NCBI GenBank assembly: GCA_019752115.1
Contig: JAIEMN010000010.1
Location: 1-64,000, forward strand
Direction of reading: 5' to 3'
Length of the DNA: 64,000 nt
DNA from: Gemmatimonadaceae bacterium
GTDB lineage: Bacteria > Gemmatimonadota > Gemmatimonadetes > Gemmatimonadales > Gemmatimonadaceae
The notes under the pieces were generated by a model. It searched no databases, was not told the DNA's origin, and was given only the letters and a program-made list of their open reading frames with translations. Position 1 is the stretch's first letter, and every line of letters starts with the position of its first letter. The position numbers were made by a program, and so were the translations under genes. Below, piece by piece: positions 55,415-64,000 of the stretch.

Positions 55415-58402
55415 TTAGAAGCCCAGGTCGACGGTGAAGAAGAACTGCCGGCTCGACGGGAACGGCGCGAGGTCGATGAACCGGTTGAAGTTCGAGTTGC
55501 CGAAGTTCGAGAACTCCGGGTCGAAGCTCCAGTACTTGGAGATGATCGCGAGGTTACGGCCGCTGAGGTTGAAGCGCATCGAGCGGGCACCCGGGATCTT
55601 GCTGGCCCACGAATCCGGCGCCGTGTAGTTCAGCGTCACTTCGCGGATCTTCACGTACGAACCGTTCTGGATGTAGGGGCGGATGTCGCCCTTGTTGAAC
55701 GTGTCGTAGCGGTCCTTGCCCTTGGCCACGAAGTCGCGCGACTGGCCGCCTTCGTCCCACAGGTTGTTCGTCATGTTCGAGACGTACCCACCGTTGCGCC
55801 AGTCCACGAGCGCCGAGACGCCCCACCGCTTCCAGGTGAAGTCGTTGTTGAACGTCGTCGTGTGGATCGGGTTCGAGTCGAACAGGATCGTGTCGCGCAC
55901 GGCTCCGTTCACGCCCAGCGGGGCATTACCCCAGATGTACGTGGACTTCGTGTCCGTGGCGATACGGTTGCGGCCGTAGGAGGCACCGAAGGAGCCACCC
56001 ACCGCGAACGCCGGCACCGGGATGTTGTCCGTGTACTGCTGGTTCGCGTTGTAGATGATGCGCGTGGTCCACTCGAGGTTGCCCTTGCGGAGCGGCACCG
56101 CCGAGATGACGCCTTCCGTACCGAGCACCGAGAGCTGGCCGCCGTTGATGACCTGGCTGCCGAGACCCGACGACGGGGGCAGCGGGAAGGTCAGGAGCAG
56201 ATCCTTGATCTGGCGCTGGTAGCGCGTGAACTCGAGGCCGAGGCGACCCTTGAAGAGCTGGATGTCGGTACCGAACTCGGTCTCGTTCATCACTTCCGGC
56301 TTGATCTTCGTGTTGCCGAGCGTGCCGTTCGACACGAGCGAGCCACCACCACCGATCAGACCACCGTCGGCGTAGAGCACGTCACGGTCGCCGTAGCGCG
56401 GACGGTTACCCGACTGACCCTTCGCGGCGCGGATCTTGATTTCGTCGATCTTGTCCGTCCACACGTTCGTGAAGCGGTACGACGCCGAGAACTTCGGGAA
56501 GCTGTAGAACTTCTCGCGGTCGCCGTTGGCGCTCGAACGGTCGGCACGGAGACCGGCGTTCACCGAGAGCTTTTCGTTGAGGAGCAGGAGCTGCTCGTTC
56601 ACGTAGTACGACTGGTCACGGAACTCCGACCGGCCGTTCGTGATCGCCAGGTCCTGCGCGCCGGTCGCGATCTGACGCGTCGGCAGCAGGCCGCGGCCAC
56701 GCAGGCTGTACGTGTTCAGGCGCTGGTTTTCGTACGTGCCACCCGTCGAGGTCGTGGCCGACGTGAACCAGCTCCACCCCGGCGTGAACGTCCACACCGC
56801 GTTGATGCCCTGGTTGAACTGGAAGCTCGACGCGTTGACCTGGTTGACCGTGCCGAGGAAGCCGTCGGCCGGCTCGTACTGCATGTAGTTCGGCGAGTAC
56901 TGGAAGCCTTCCTGCTGGAAGCGGTCCACACCCGACAGGTACGAGAGCTGCACCGAGTTCTTGGTGGTCGAGAGCGCCGTGTAGCCGATGCGCGTCGACG
57001 CCGCCTGGCGCCACACGCTTTCGTTGTTCGTCACGCGCTCGAGCACTTCGAACGGATTCGACGTCGCCGTGCCCGGCGTCGCGCTGCCCGTATAGAACGG
57101 CATGCGCACGTAGCGGCCCGTGGCGTCACGCTTCGTCAGGTCGATGATCGCCGGGTTGTAGCCCATGTTGTAGATCGGGCTGATACCGGCGTTGTCGTTG
57201 TTGCCGAAGCCGCGCGCGAAGTAGTTGCGCGTCACGTCGAGACCGGCGCTCACCGTCCACTTGGTGCCGAGCGTCTGATCGAGGTTGATGCGGCCACCCG
57301 TACGACGGGCGCCCGTGTACTTCATGATGCCCGACTCCTGACGGTCGTTGAGCGACACGAAGAAGCGGGTGTTGTTCACGCCGCCGGCCGCCGAGAGCAG
57401 CGTCTCGTACGACGGGGTCGTCTCGCCGTAGAGCTGCTTCTACCAGTCGTAGGACGGGCAGGCGCCCGAGCCGCAGACCGCCTTGGCGATCGAGTCACCG
57501 AGCGAGCCGCCGACGTACGGCGCCACTTCAGCGTAGTTGGCGAAGCTGCGGTGCCCGAGGAGGCGCTGCGCCTGCTGCGAGCCGACGCGCTGCACGACGT
57601 TCCACGTCGGGCGGCCCTGACGGCCACGCTTCGTCGTGATGACCACGACGCCGTTCGTGGCGCGCGAGCCGTAAATGGCCGAGGCCGCCGCCGACTTGAG
57701 GACTTCGATGTTCTCGATGTCGTTCGGGTTGAGGTCGGCCAGGCGGTTCACGACCTGGTCCTGGCTCGAGCCCGTCGAACCGCTCGCGCGGCTGACCGAC
57801 GAGGCACCCGACGAGATGCTGGCGTTCGAGATGATGACGCCGTCCACGACGTAGAGCGGGTCGCCGGAGCCGAGCACCGACGTCGCACCACGGATCTGGA
57901 TCTGCGCACCACCGCCCGGCGCGCCGCTGTTCTCGAACATGCGGGCACCCGCGACCTTACCGGCCAGGTTGCCTTCGATCGAGCGGGCCGGCACGCGGTT
58001 GAGTTCCGCCGTGTTCACCGAGGCCACGGCCGTCGTCGCGACCTTCCGGTCCGTCGTCGTGGCCGCACCCGTCACCGTCACACCTTCGAGCTGCAGTACG
58101 TCCTTTTCGAGGACGAAGTTCGCCGTGTTCTCGTTCGGGCCGACGCGGATCGTCTGCCGCTTGTAGCCAAGCGTGCGCGCGACGACCACGACTTCACCCG
58201 ACGGGACGCGAAGGCGGAACTCGCCCTTCTCATTGGTGCGGACGCCGACCTGCTGGCCGACGATGCCAACCGTCACTTCGGCGATGGGCTGACCGCTTCC
58301 CGCCATCTTCACCGTGCCCGAGATATCTCGGGACTGGGCGTCGGCGCGGAAGGGCAGTGCGGCGACCGCGAGGGCGGTCACCATCCGGAACAACCTGCTC
58401 AT
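55415..58402 (-). pseudogene. SusC/RagA-family TonB-dependent transporter interrupted by an in-frame TAG
   Basis: One continuous frame of 996 codons, the usual SusC length, broken only by TAG at 57442-57440 (codon 321). The upstream piece (58402-57440, 320 residues) has a signal peptide (ending RADAQ), a carboxypeptidase-regulatory domain (DISGTVKMAGSGQPIAEVTV) and a plug (GGGAQIQIRGATSVLGSGDP, LYVVDG, LNPNDIENIEVLKSAAASAI). The downstream piece (55415 back to 57439 in frame) is the barrel, ending QFFFTVDLGF. Around the stop the frame reads YDW-stop-KQLYGETTPSYETLL, where Gln (CAG) would be natural, so a single C-to-T change explains it. It could be a recent pseudogene, a read-through site or a sequencing error. 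It is co-transcribed with susD. Confidence 0.85.
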
Positions 58403-58609
58403 GAGGGCTCCACAAGAGGGAAATGGAGAACAACGAACTGCTGGGGATGGAACGACGACCGCCGGAATGACGGCCCGTCCCAGAATCCGCCGCTCGCGCG
58501 GGACGAGGCAGGCGGCAGAAGGCTGATACTACGGTTGGAACCGCAGATGGCCAGACTTGCGTCACAACGGTCCCATCGATTAGGACCGAAGCGGACTGGA
58601 CTGTAAGTC

Positions 58610-61264
58610 CTACGGGGACGGCGCCGCGAACCGCGCCCGGATCGTGACCGTACGCTCGAGCTCGTCTCGCGACTGCAGCACCTTCTGCCGCAGGTCGGGC
58701 GCCAGCTCGGGATGCCCGGCCAACCACTGGTCCACGATCGCCAGCGCCGCCGGATCGCTCTGCCCGCCCAGCGTCCCCCCCAGCCACGATCCCAGAAAGA
58801 AGATCCGCCGGTTCTGTTGCACCCACGGCAGCGTATCGAGCGCCGGGGCGAGATAGCGCCGCGTGAGCGCCTGCTGCTCCGGCTCATGGAAGGCCCGCAG
58901 GCTCGACGTCACCCACTCCTCATTGAGCGAGGCGTCGCCAAACCACCGCGTGAAGAGCGCCGCCTTCACGGCACTGTCTGGCTTGGCCGCCGCCGCCACG
59001 AAGGCCTGCCGCTGCCCTTCGCTGGTGTTGTCGCGCGCCCGCTCGGCGGCAATGAGCGCATCGGCATCCGGCGCGCCACGGGCCACCAGCCGCGTCACCA
59101 GGCTCCACCGCGTCGGCGCGCGCAGCGGCAGGCCGGCGATCGTATCCCCCGCCAGCCAGCCGCGCAGGCGCCCCAGCGCCGCCGGAGTGCGCGCCAGTCC
59201 GATGTACGTATCGAGATGCGACTTGCGCGTCCCGTAGCTGCGCGTCGAGTCGGCGGCGCCGGTGAGCAGCAGCTGCTCCACCTCCGGCAGCATCGCGTCG
59301 CGCGCCGCCGCGGCCCCGTAGCGCGTCAGCGCCGTGGACAGGCGGCCCACGAGCGTCCCCGCCAGCTGCTCATCGCGTTCCGTCGGCAACGCCCGCATCG
59401 CCATCCGCGCATAGCGCAGCGGATCGAGCTGCGCCTCGCGCACCAGATCCCACAACGAGCCCCAGAGCATCGCCCGCAGGAAATCATCCGGCACCTGCTC
59501 GATGTGCTGCTCGAGCCACTGCACACTGGCACTGTCGGGGAGCACGATCGCATAGCCGTAGTCGCCATCGTTGGCATACACGAAATCCGGCGCGGCCTGG
59601 CCAGCCGCCGCGGTGACGACCGTCGTATCCCCCCGGAGCTCCACCGGCAGCCGCACGGGGGGGCCGCCGGCACGATAAAGCAGCACCTGCATCTTGAGCG
59701 GCCACGTGCCCTTCCCGGAGAGACTGGGTTGCGCCGGCCGCTGCACGAGCGCGAGGCGCGTGATCCTGCCGTTCGCGACCCGTAGCTGCTGCTGCACGAT
59801 GGGCATGCCGGGGCGCAGCATCCACTGTCGGCCCCACGCCGTCAGGTCGCGCCCGGACGCCGTACCGATTGCCGCCAACAGCGCCTGCCACGTCGCATTG
59901 CCGTAAGCATGGGTCCGCAGGAACGTCTGCACCCCGCGCTGGAACGCCGCCGGCCCGACCAGATACTCGAGCTGCCGCAGCACACTCGGCGCCTTGTTGT
60001 ACACGATCGGGCCGTAGTTGCTCTTGGCCTGATCGAGATTCCCGAGCGCCTGCCACACCGGCGTCGTCCCCAGCGTCGCATCGGTCCCGTACGCCACCGG
60101 CTTGTTGCGCAGGTAGAACGTCTTCCACGCGTTCGCCTGTGGATCGACCTCCGCCTGCATCCGCGCCGCCATGAAGGTCGCGAATCCCTCCTTGAGCCAG
60201 AGGTCGTCGAACCAGCGCATGGTGACGAGATCGCCGAACCACTGATGCGCGACCTCGTGGAAGATCGTCGCCTGCCGGCCGAGCAGCTGCGACGTCGTGG
60301 GGCGCTCGCGATAGATGAAACTGTCTTCGTTGTAGAAGACCGCGCCCGGGTGCTCCATCCCGCCAAAGGGGAACGCCGGGGCGAGGAGCGACGCATACTT
60401 GTCGAAGCCGTACGGCGTGTCGAAGTAGCGGCCCAGCCAGCGCAGCGCCTTCGCATTGAGCGCGACCAGCGTATCGCCTTCGGCCTCCTTGGCGCGCGTG
60501 GCCCGCACGAACAGCTGCACGGGGACGGGGGCCGCTCCCTCGCGGATCGCTTCGGCACGCGTATGCACCGCCCAGGGCCCGGCGGCAAAGGCAATGAGAT
60601 ACGTGCTGAGGGGCCGCGTTTCGGCAAAGCGATGCGTGACCTGATCGCCGGTGGTATCGGCGCCCACCTCGGCGCCATTGGCCAGCGCCACCCAGGCCTT
60701 GGGGGCGGTGAGCCGGAAGGTCACGCGGGCCTTGAGATCGGGCTGGTCGAAGCAGGGGAAGAGCAGGTTGGCGTCGGACGGCACGAGCAGCGTGTACAGG
60801 TACGTCTGCCCGTCGGTCACGTCGCGATAGCGGATGATCGCCGCCCCCGCGTTCGCCACCGGCGTCTGGAAGGCCAGGGTGAGTGTGTTGGCGCCCGGCT
60901 TGAGGCGCGCGGCCGGTACGGTGAGGTGCTGGCGGTTCCACGACCGCGCGGCGTCCGGCCAGGGCGCGCCGTTGACGGAGGCCTCGCCGATCCCCAGTCC
61001 CCGGAAGTCCAGGATCACGTCGCCCGCCCCCGAGCGCTCGAAGCGCACGGTCACCCGCCCGCTCGCCGTATCGCCCGCCGAGACGGTCAGGGCGAGGTCG
61101 TAGGCGACGTGGCGCAGGGAGGCCCGACGGACCCCGGCGAGCGAGGCGGAGACGCCGGGCCCGGTCAACGCCGACCGGGGTGACGGTTGGGCGAGGGCCG
61201 GGGTCGCGAACGCCACCAGACCGGCGGCGAACAGGAGCGCAGGGAGCTGGGAACGGAGAGTCAT
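58610..61264 (-). CDS. Secreted M1-family zinc aminopeptidase
   Basis: An 884-residue exported aminopeptidase. The signal peptide ends TPALAQ. The N-terminal beta saddle (about 45-230) precedes the thermolysin-like catalytic domain with the exopeptidase motif GGMEHPG and zinc site HEVAHQWFG...LKEGFA. The C-terminal part (about 500-880) is largely helical, HEAT-like. All zinc and catalytic residues are present. It releases N-terminal residues from peptides, probably in the periplasm or outside. It is transcribed in the same direction as susC, 207 bp upstream of it; that gap shows no gene and presumably carries the susC promoter. Confidence 0.94.
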   Translation of the reverse strand: MTLRSQLPALLFAAGLVAFATPALAQPSPRSALTGPGVSASLAGVRRASLRHVAYDLALTVSAGDTASGRVTVRFERSGAGDVILDFRGLGIGEASVNGAPWPDAARSWNRQHLTVPAARLKPGANTLTLAFQTPVANAGAAIIRYRDVTDGQTYLYTLLVPSDANLLFPCFDQPDLKARVTFRLTAPKAWVALANGAEVGADTTGDQVTHRFAETRPLSTYLIAFAAGPWAVHTRAEAIREGAAPVPVQLFVRATRAKEAEGDTLVALNAKALRWLGRYFDTPYGFDKYASLLAPAFPFGGMEHPGAVFYNEDSFIYRERPTTSQLLGRQATIFHEVAHQWFGDLVTMRWFDDLWLKEGFATFMAARMQAEVDPQANAWKTFYLRNKPVAYGTDATLGTTPVWQALGNLDQAKSNYGPIVYNKAPSVLRQLEYLVGPAAFQRGVQTFLRTHAYGNATWQALLAAIGTASGRDLTAWGRQWMLRPGMPIVQQQLRVANGRITRLALVQRPAQPSLSGKGTWPLKMQVLLYRAGGPPVRLPVELRGDTTVVTAAAGQAAPDFVYANDGDYGYAIVLPDSASVQWLEQHIEQVPDDFLRAMLWGSLWDLVREAQLDPLRYARMAMRALPTERDEQLAGTLVGRLSTALTRYGAAAARDAMLPEVEQLLLTGAADSTRSYGTRKSHLDTYIGLARTPAALGRLRGWLAGDTIAGLPLRAPTRWSLVTRLVARGAPDADALIAAERARDNTSEGQRQAFVAAAAKPDSAVKAALFTRWFGDASLNEEWVTSSLRAFHEPEQQALTRRYLAPALDTLPWVQQNRRIFFLGSWLGGTLGGQSDPAALAIVDQWLAGHPELAPDLRQKVLQSRDELERTVTIRARFAAPSP

Positions 61265-61319
61265 GGGACCAACCTGCGGGCGCTGTCCCCGGCTGTAAAC
61301 CGCTGTCGGCGGTCCCCCT

Positions 61320-61349
61320 CTGACCGCCGATCAGGAACGGGAATAACTT
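61320..61349 (+). promoter_or_regulatory. Candidate sigma-gene promoter CTGACC-N18-TAACTT
   Basis: CTGACC (61320-61325) and TAACTT (61344-61349) are separated by 18 bp, in the 110-bp gap between the divergent M1 peptidase and sigma-factor genes. Weak match; could instead be an autoregulated ECF promoter that I cannot recognise. Confidence 0.35.
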
Positions 61350-61374
61350 CGCCCGTCCCCCCGTCCCCGGGTCC

Positions 61375-61989
61375 ATGACCGCCACTCCCGCTGTCCTCGC
61401 CCGTCGCCAGCAGCGATTCGAGGAACTCGTCACCCCGCATCTCGGCCAACTGCTCGGCTTTGCCGCGCGGCGCATGGCCTCGAGCAGCGACGCCGAAGAC
61501 GCCGTGCAGGACACCTGCGTGCGGGCGTGGAGCGCCTTCGATGAACTGCGCGACCCGACGCGGGTGCGCGCGTGGCTGTACACGATTCTGCGGACGGTGC
61601 TGAGCGATATGGCCGATCGCGCCGGTCGGCGGGCGCGGCTGGTGCCCATGTCCCGCCTCGAGGATGTGCATGAGGCCCTGGTGGCGGGCGAGGGCGATCA
61701 GGTCTTCCTCGATGTCGTCGGCCGCCTGGACGCGGAGCTGCTCCGCGCGGCGCTGGCGAGCATCCCGGAGGACTTCGCCACCGCGGTGGAGCTGCACGAC
61801 ATCTCCGGCTTCAAGTACATCGAGATTGCCGAACTCCTTGGCATTCCCATCGGAACCGTCATGAGCCGCATTTCGCGTGGACGCCGCTTGCTCGCCGGCG
61901 TCATTCAGGAACGGCAGCACGAGTGGGCCCTCGGCGCGGACCTCAGCGCCGAGCCCGTCGCCACGCGCCCCTCGCGGAGGCGCTCATGA
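61375..61989 (+). CDS. ECF-type RNA polymerase sigma factor
   Basis: A 204-residue sigma70-family protein with only regions 2 and 4. Region 2 (about 15-85) has DAEDAVQDTCVRAW and RVRAWLYTILRTVLSDMADR. Region 4 (about 120-180) has IPEDFATAVELHDISGFKY and IAELLGIPIGTVMSRISRGR, a typical helix-turn-helix. Its stop overlaps the start of a ZAS-type anti-sigma gene (ATGA), the usual pairing for a membrane-signalled ECF factor. The regulon is unknown; the envelope protein encoded downstream is a possible target. Confidence 0.94.
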   Translation: MTATPAVLARRQQRFEELVTPHLGQLLGFAARRMASSSDAEDAVQDTCVRAWSAFDELRDPTRVRAWLYTILRTVLSDMADRAGRRARLVPMSRLEDVHEALVAGEGDQVFLDVVGRLDAELLRAALASIPEDFATAVELHDISGFKYIEIAELLGIPIGTVMSRISRGRRLLAGVIQERQHEWALGADLSAEPVATRPSRRRS

Positions 61990-62849
61990 CCGACTGGATG
62001 GGGGGGGCGGTCCCCGGCGCGCGGCCGCAGCCGGAGGACGACGCGACGCGCCAGGCGCGCCACGATATTCTCGCCACGCTGCTCGGGGCCTATGCCGACG
62101 GGGAGCTGCCACTCGAAACCATGACGCAGGTCGAGGCGCACCTCCTGGGGTGCGACCGCTGCCGTCGGGAGGTGCGCATTCAGCAGGCGCTGGCCGACCG
62201 GGTGGCGACGCTCGCGGTCGCGCCCGTCTCGCCGGCGTTGCTCTCCAAGGTCCGCGCAGTGACGAGCGCCATGCCCGCGCCCGCGCCGGTGCCCGCAGCC
62301 CCGGCGCGCGGTTCACGGCGCGTGTGGTGGGCGGCGCTGGTCGGATGCGCGGTGATCAGCCTCGCGGTGGCGCAGACGTGGCCGCGGTGGCGCGCGGGCG
62401 GGGCGAGTACGCCCGCGCCCGTCGTCCTCACGGCCGAACCCACCGTGGTCGCCGCCGTGGCCGCCGATTTCCGCCGGGCGAGTGGTCGTGACCTGCCGGG
62501 GCGCGCGCGCGACCTCGACGCCGTGCGCGCGGCGGTGGCGTTTCCGGTGTGGCCGTTGCTCCGCGATGATCTCCGTCTGGTGGGGGCGTGGACGACCGAG
62601 CTCGATGGGGAGCTGGCGGCGGTGCTCGCGTACCGATGGCACGATCGCGTGATCATGCAGTACGCCCTCTCCGACGCCGCGCTGTTCCGTGCGGTGGACA
62701 TCCGTCGCGCCTTTGGCGCCGGTCAGCCGATCGCCGCGCAGGATGGCAACGTGGGCGTCGTGGGGTGGACCGAAGCGCAGGGCGGTGCGTTTCTGGTTGG
62801 TGACGTGACGTGGCGCACGTTGCAGGGGCTTCAGCCGGTCGCCCGTTGA
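61986..62849 (+). CDS. Anti-sigma factor with zinc-binding (ZAS) motif
   Basis: A 287-residue single-pass membrane protein. The cytoplasmic N-terminus (about 1-105) contains the ZAS pattern HLLGCDRC (H-x3-C-x2-C) preceded by a further His (RHDILATLLGAYADGEL), expected to hold the sigma factor. A membrane helix (about 115-132) leads to a C-terminal extracytoplasmic domain (about 140-287) that probably senses or interacts with an envelope signal. ATG 61986 overlaps the sigma gene stop. The sensory domain has no recognised family. Confidence 0.88.
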   Translation: MTDWMGGAVPGARPQPEDDATRQARHDILATLLGAYADGELPLETMTQVEAHLLGCDRCRREVRIQQALADRVATLAVAPVSPALLSKVRAVTSAMPAPAPVPAAPARGSRRVWWAALVGCAVISLAVAQTWPRWRAGGASTPAPVVLTAEPTVVAAVAADFRRASGRDLPGRARDLDAVRAAVAFPVWPLLRDDLRLVGAWTTELDGELAAVLAYRWHDRVIMQYALSDAALFRAVDIRRAFGAGQPIAAQDGNVGVVGWTEAQGGAFLVGDVTWRTLQGLQPVAR

Positions 62850-62991
62850 CGCCTCCGCTGGTGTGGTGCGCAGGCCGACGACGGGGTGACGACGTGCGAA
62901 CCGCGTGATCACGCTGCGCTTCTGGAAAGGCTGTGACACCAATCAAACGGTTCGAGTTGCGCACGCCGTGCGCACGCCGCCAATTGGGGGC

Positions 62992-64000
62992 GTGTTTCCC
63001 ACCACCGATCTTCCCGGGCGACGGAACGTCGCCCACCGCGTCCGCATGCTGATGCTTGGCGCTGGCCTAGCTGTCGCTGCCCCACGGGCGCCGCTCGACG
63101 CGCAGGTCGCGCCGCCGCGCGACTCGACGTCCACGGCGACGTCGCTCGATTCGCTGGCCGCGCGTCTGGCGCGGACCGAAGAGGCGCTGCGATTGCTCCG
63201 CGAACAGCTGGCGACGGAATCGGCCGCGCAGGTGCGCCTGCGTTCCCGCGCGCAGCTCGAGCTCTCGGCGCGCCTCGTCATGAACAGCTTCCGCTCGTCG
63301 GGCAATCTGCAGGGCGGCGAATCGCCGGTCTTTGCCTCCCCCGACCGCGCCCGCGATCCCGAATACGGATCGGCGGGACGGTCCAATCTGGGGGCGTCGT
63401 TTCGCCAGACCCTCATCGGCGCGACGGCCACGATCGACAGCGTGCTCGGTGGCACACTCGCCGCCGATCTGGAAGTCGACTTCTTCGCGCGCGCCACCGA
63501 CGCCAATCCGCCGCTCTTTCCGGAACCGCGGCTGCGCACGGCGCGCGTCTTTCTGACGCGCCCCAAGACCGACATCATGCTCGGCACCGAGACACCGCTG
63601 ATCTCGGATCTCAATCCGATCAGTTCGGCGGGCGTGGGCATTCCGGTCTTTGCGACGGCGGGCAATCTGTGGAACTGGCTCCCGCAGCTGCGCGTGACGC
63701 GCGAGGTGTGGTCGCGCGCGGGGGCGCGCGCGGTGTCGGTCGCGCTGCAGGGGGCGCTCATGGCGCCGTATGCGAACGAACGCCATCTCGCCAACCTGAC
63801 GGGGCCCGACGCCGCGGCTCTCACCGGCAAGCCGGCGGTGGAGTCGCGCGTGCGCGTGCGTTGGGGGACCGAGCATGATGTCGTGGCCGCGCAGGGCGTT
63901 CACACGCGCGGTGGGGAGATCGGCGTCGGCGTTCACAGTGGAGCGCTCCGCGTCGCCGGCGATTCGTCGCTCCATTCGTGGGCCGTGAGCACCGATCTCC
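62992..64000 (+). CDS. Secreted outer-membrane (porin-like) protein, 5' part
   Basis: An open frame that runs off the window's right edge; 336 codons are visible. From GTG 62992 it has an Arg-containing N-terminus and a hydrophobic signal (MLMLGAGLAVAAP, cleavage near LDAQ). A short coiled coil follows (about 48-75, SLDSLAARLARTEEALRLLR), then alternating strands (RAQLELSARLVMNSF, ATIDSVLGGTLAADLEVDFF) like a beta-barrel porin or phosphate-selective-type OMP. ATG 63046 would leave too little n-region. It lies 142 bp after the anti-sigma gene and may be controlled by that sigma factor. The C-terminal family signature is outside the window. Confidence 0.75.
   Translation, partial: MFPTTDLPGRRNVAHRVRMLMLGAGLAVAAPRAPLDAQVAPPRDSTSTATSLDSLAARLARTEEALRLLREQLATESAAQVRLRSRAQLELSARLVMNSFRSSGNLQGGESPVFASPDRARDPEYGSAGRSNLGASFRQTLIGATATIDSVLGGTLAADLEVDFFARATDANPPLFPEPRLRTARVFLTRPKTDIMLGTETPLISDLNPISSAGVGIPVFATAGNLWNWLPQLRVTREVWSRAGARAVSVALQGALMAPYANERHLANLTGPDAAALTGKPAVESRVRVRWGTEHDVVAAQGVHTRGGEIGVGVHSGALRVAGDSSLHSWAVSTDL

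Noticed and set aside
55862-58606. A 900-codon forward frame opposite susC
   Set aside because: Low-complexity Arg/Val-rich translation; the minus strand carries the recognisable transporter.

Overview
The window is about two-thirds G+C and densely coded. It looks like chromosomal DNA of a Gram-negative, Gemmatimonadota-like bacterium. This placement is inferred, not searched: it rests on a meso-DAP-type murein pathway, a SusC/SusD-type outer-membrane transporter pair, secreted proteins with carboxypeptidase-regulatory/plug domains, many TPR proteins, a CREST-family ceramidase, frequent GTG/TTG starts and 4-bp start/stop overlaps. No rRNA, insertion sequence, phage or CRISPR array was seen. 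One tRNA is present, tRNA-Val(UAC).

Layout. 1-5.4 kb: the chemotaxis methylesterase CheB, a TPR protein, a membrane-anchored HExxH peptidase coupled to a 56-residue membrane protein, tRNA-Val and a secreted TPR protein with a strong terminator. 5.5-20.3 kb: the division and cell wall (dcw) cluster rsmH-ftsL-ftsI-murE-murF-mraY-murD-ftsW-murG-murC-ftsQ-ftsA, mostly joined by 1-4 bp overlaps; mraZ, murB and ddl are absent. 20.3-26.2 kb: a block between ftsA and ftsZ holding a two-component system, a large secreted M14 peptidase and an alkaline-ceramidase homologue. 26.2-29.2 kb: a 378-bp control region with an exact DnaA box, then ftsZ and an overlapping M23 murein peptidase. 29.2-37.9 kb: a MIDAS (VWA-like) membrane protein, ftsY, recG, a hybrid sensor kinase and asnS. 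37.9-45.5 kb: mazG (reverse), then alr, deoB, cdd, a lipoprotein, a beta-barrel protein and miaB in a tight forward run. 45.5-53.7 kb: comEC, fbp, a methylmalonyl-CoA mutase large chain, a fused chorismate mutase/prephenate dehydrogenase, and three small envelope or secreted proteins. 53.9-61.3 kb (reverse): an M1 aminopeptidase and a susC-susD pair whose susC carries an in-frame TAG. 61.4-64 kb: an ECF sigma/anti-sigma pair and the start of a secreted outer-membrane protein that runs off the window.

How the genes fit together. The dcw cluster supplies UDP-MurNAc-pentapeptide synthesis (MurC/D/E/F), lipid I and II formation (MraY, MurG), septal polymerisation and crosslinking (FtsW, FtsI) and the divisome scaffold (FtsL, FtsQ, FtsA, FtsZ). 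The M23 peptidase is translationally coupled to ftsZ, and alr supplies D-alanine from a separate operon. Much of the rest is envelope and secretion biology: FtsY for membrane targeting, TonB-type uptake, secreted peptidases and lipoproteins.

Points most worth a second look: the amber codon in susC; long inverted or degenerate repeats in three of the four convergent gene junctions; the DnaA box upstream of ftsZ; the complete ceramidase active site next to ftsZ; and a promoter that overlaps the first ATG of rsmH and so argues for a later start.
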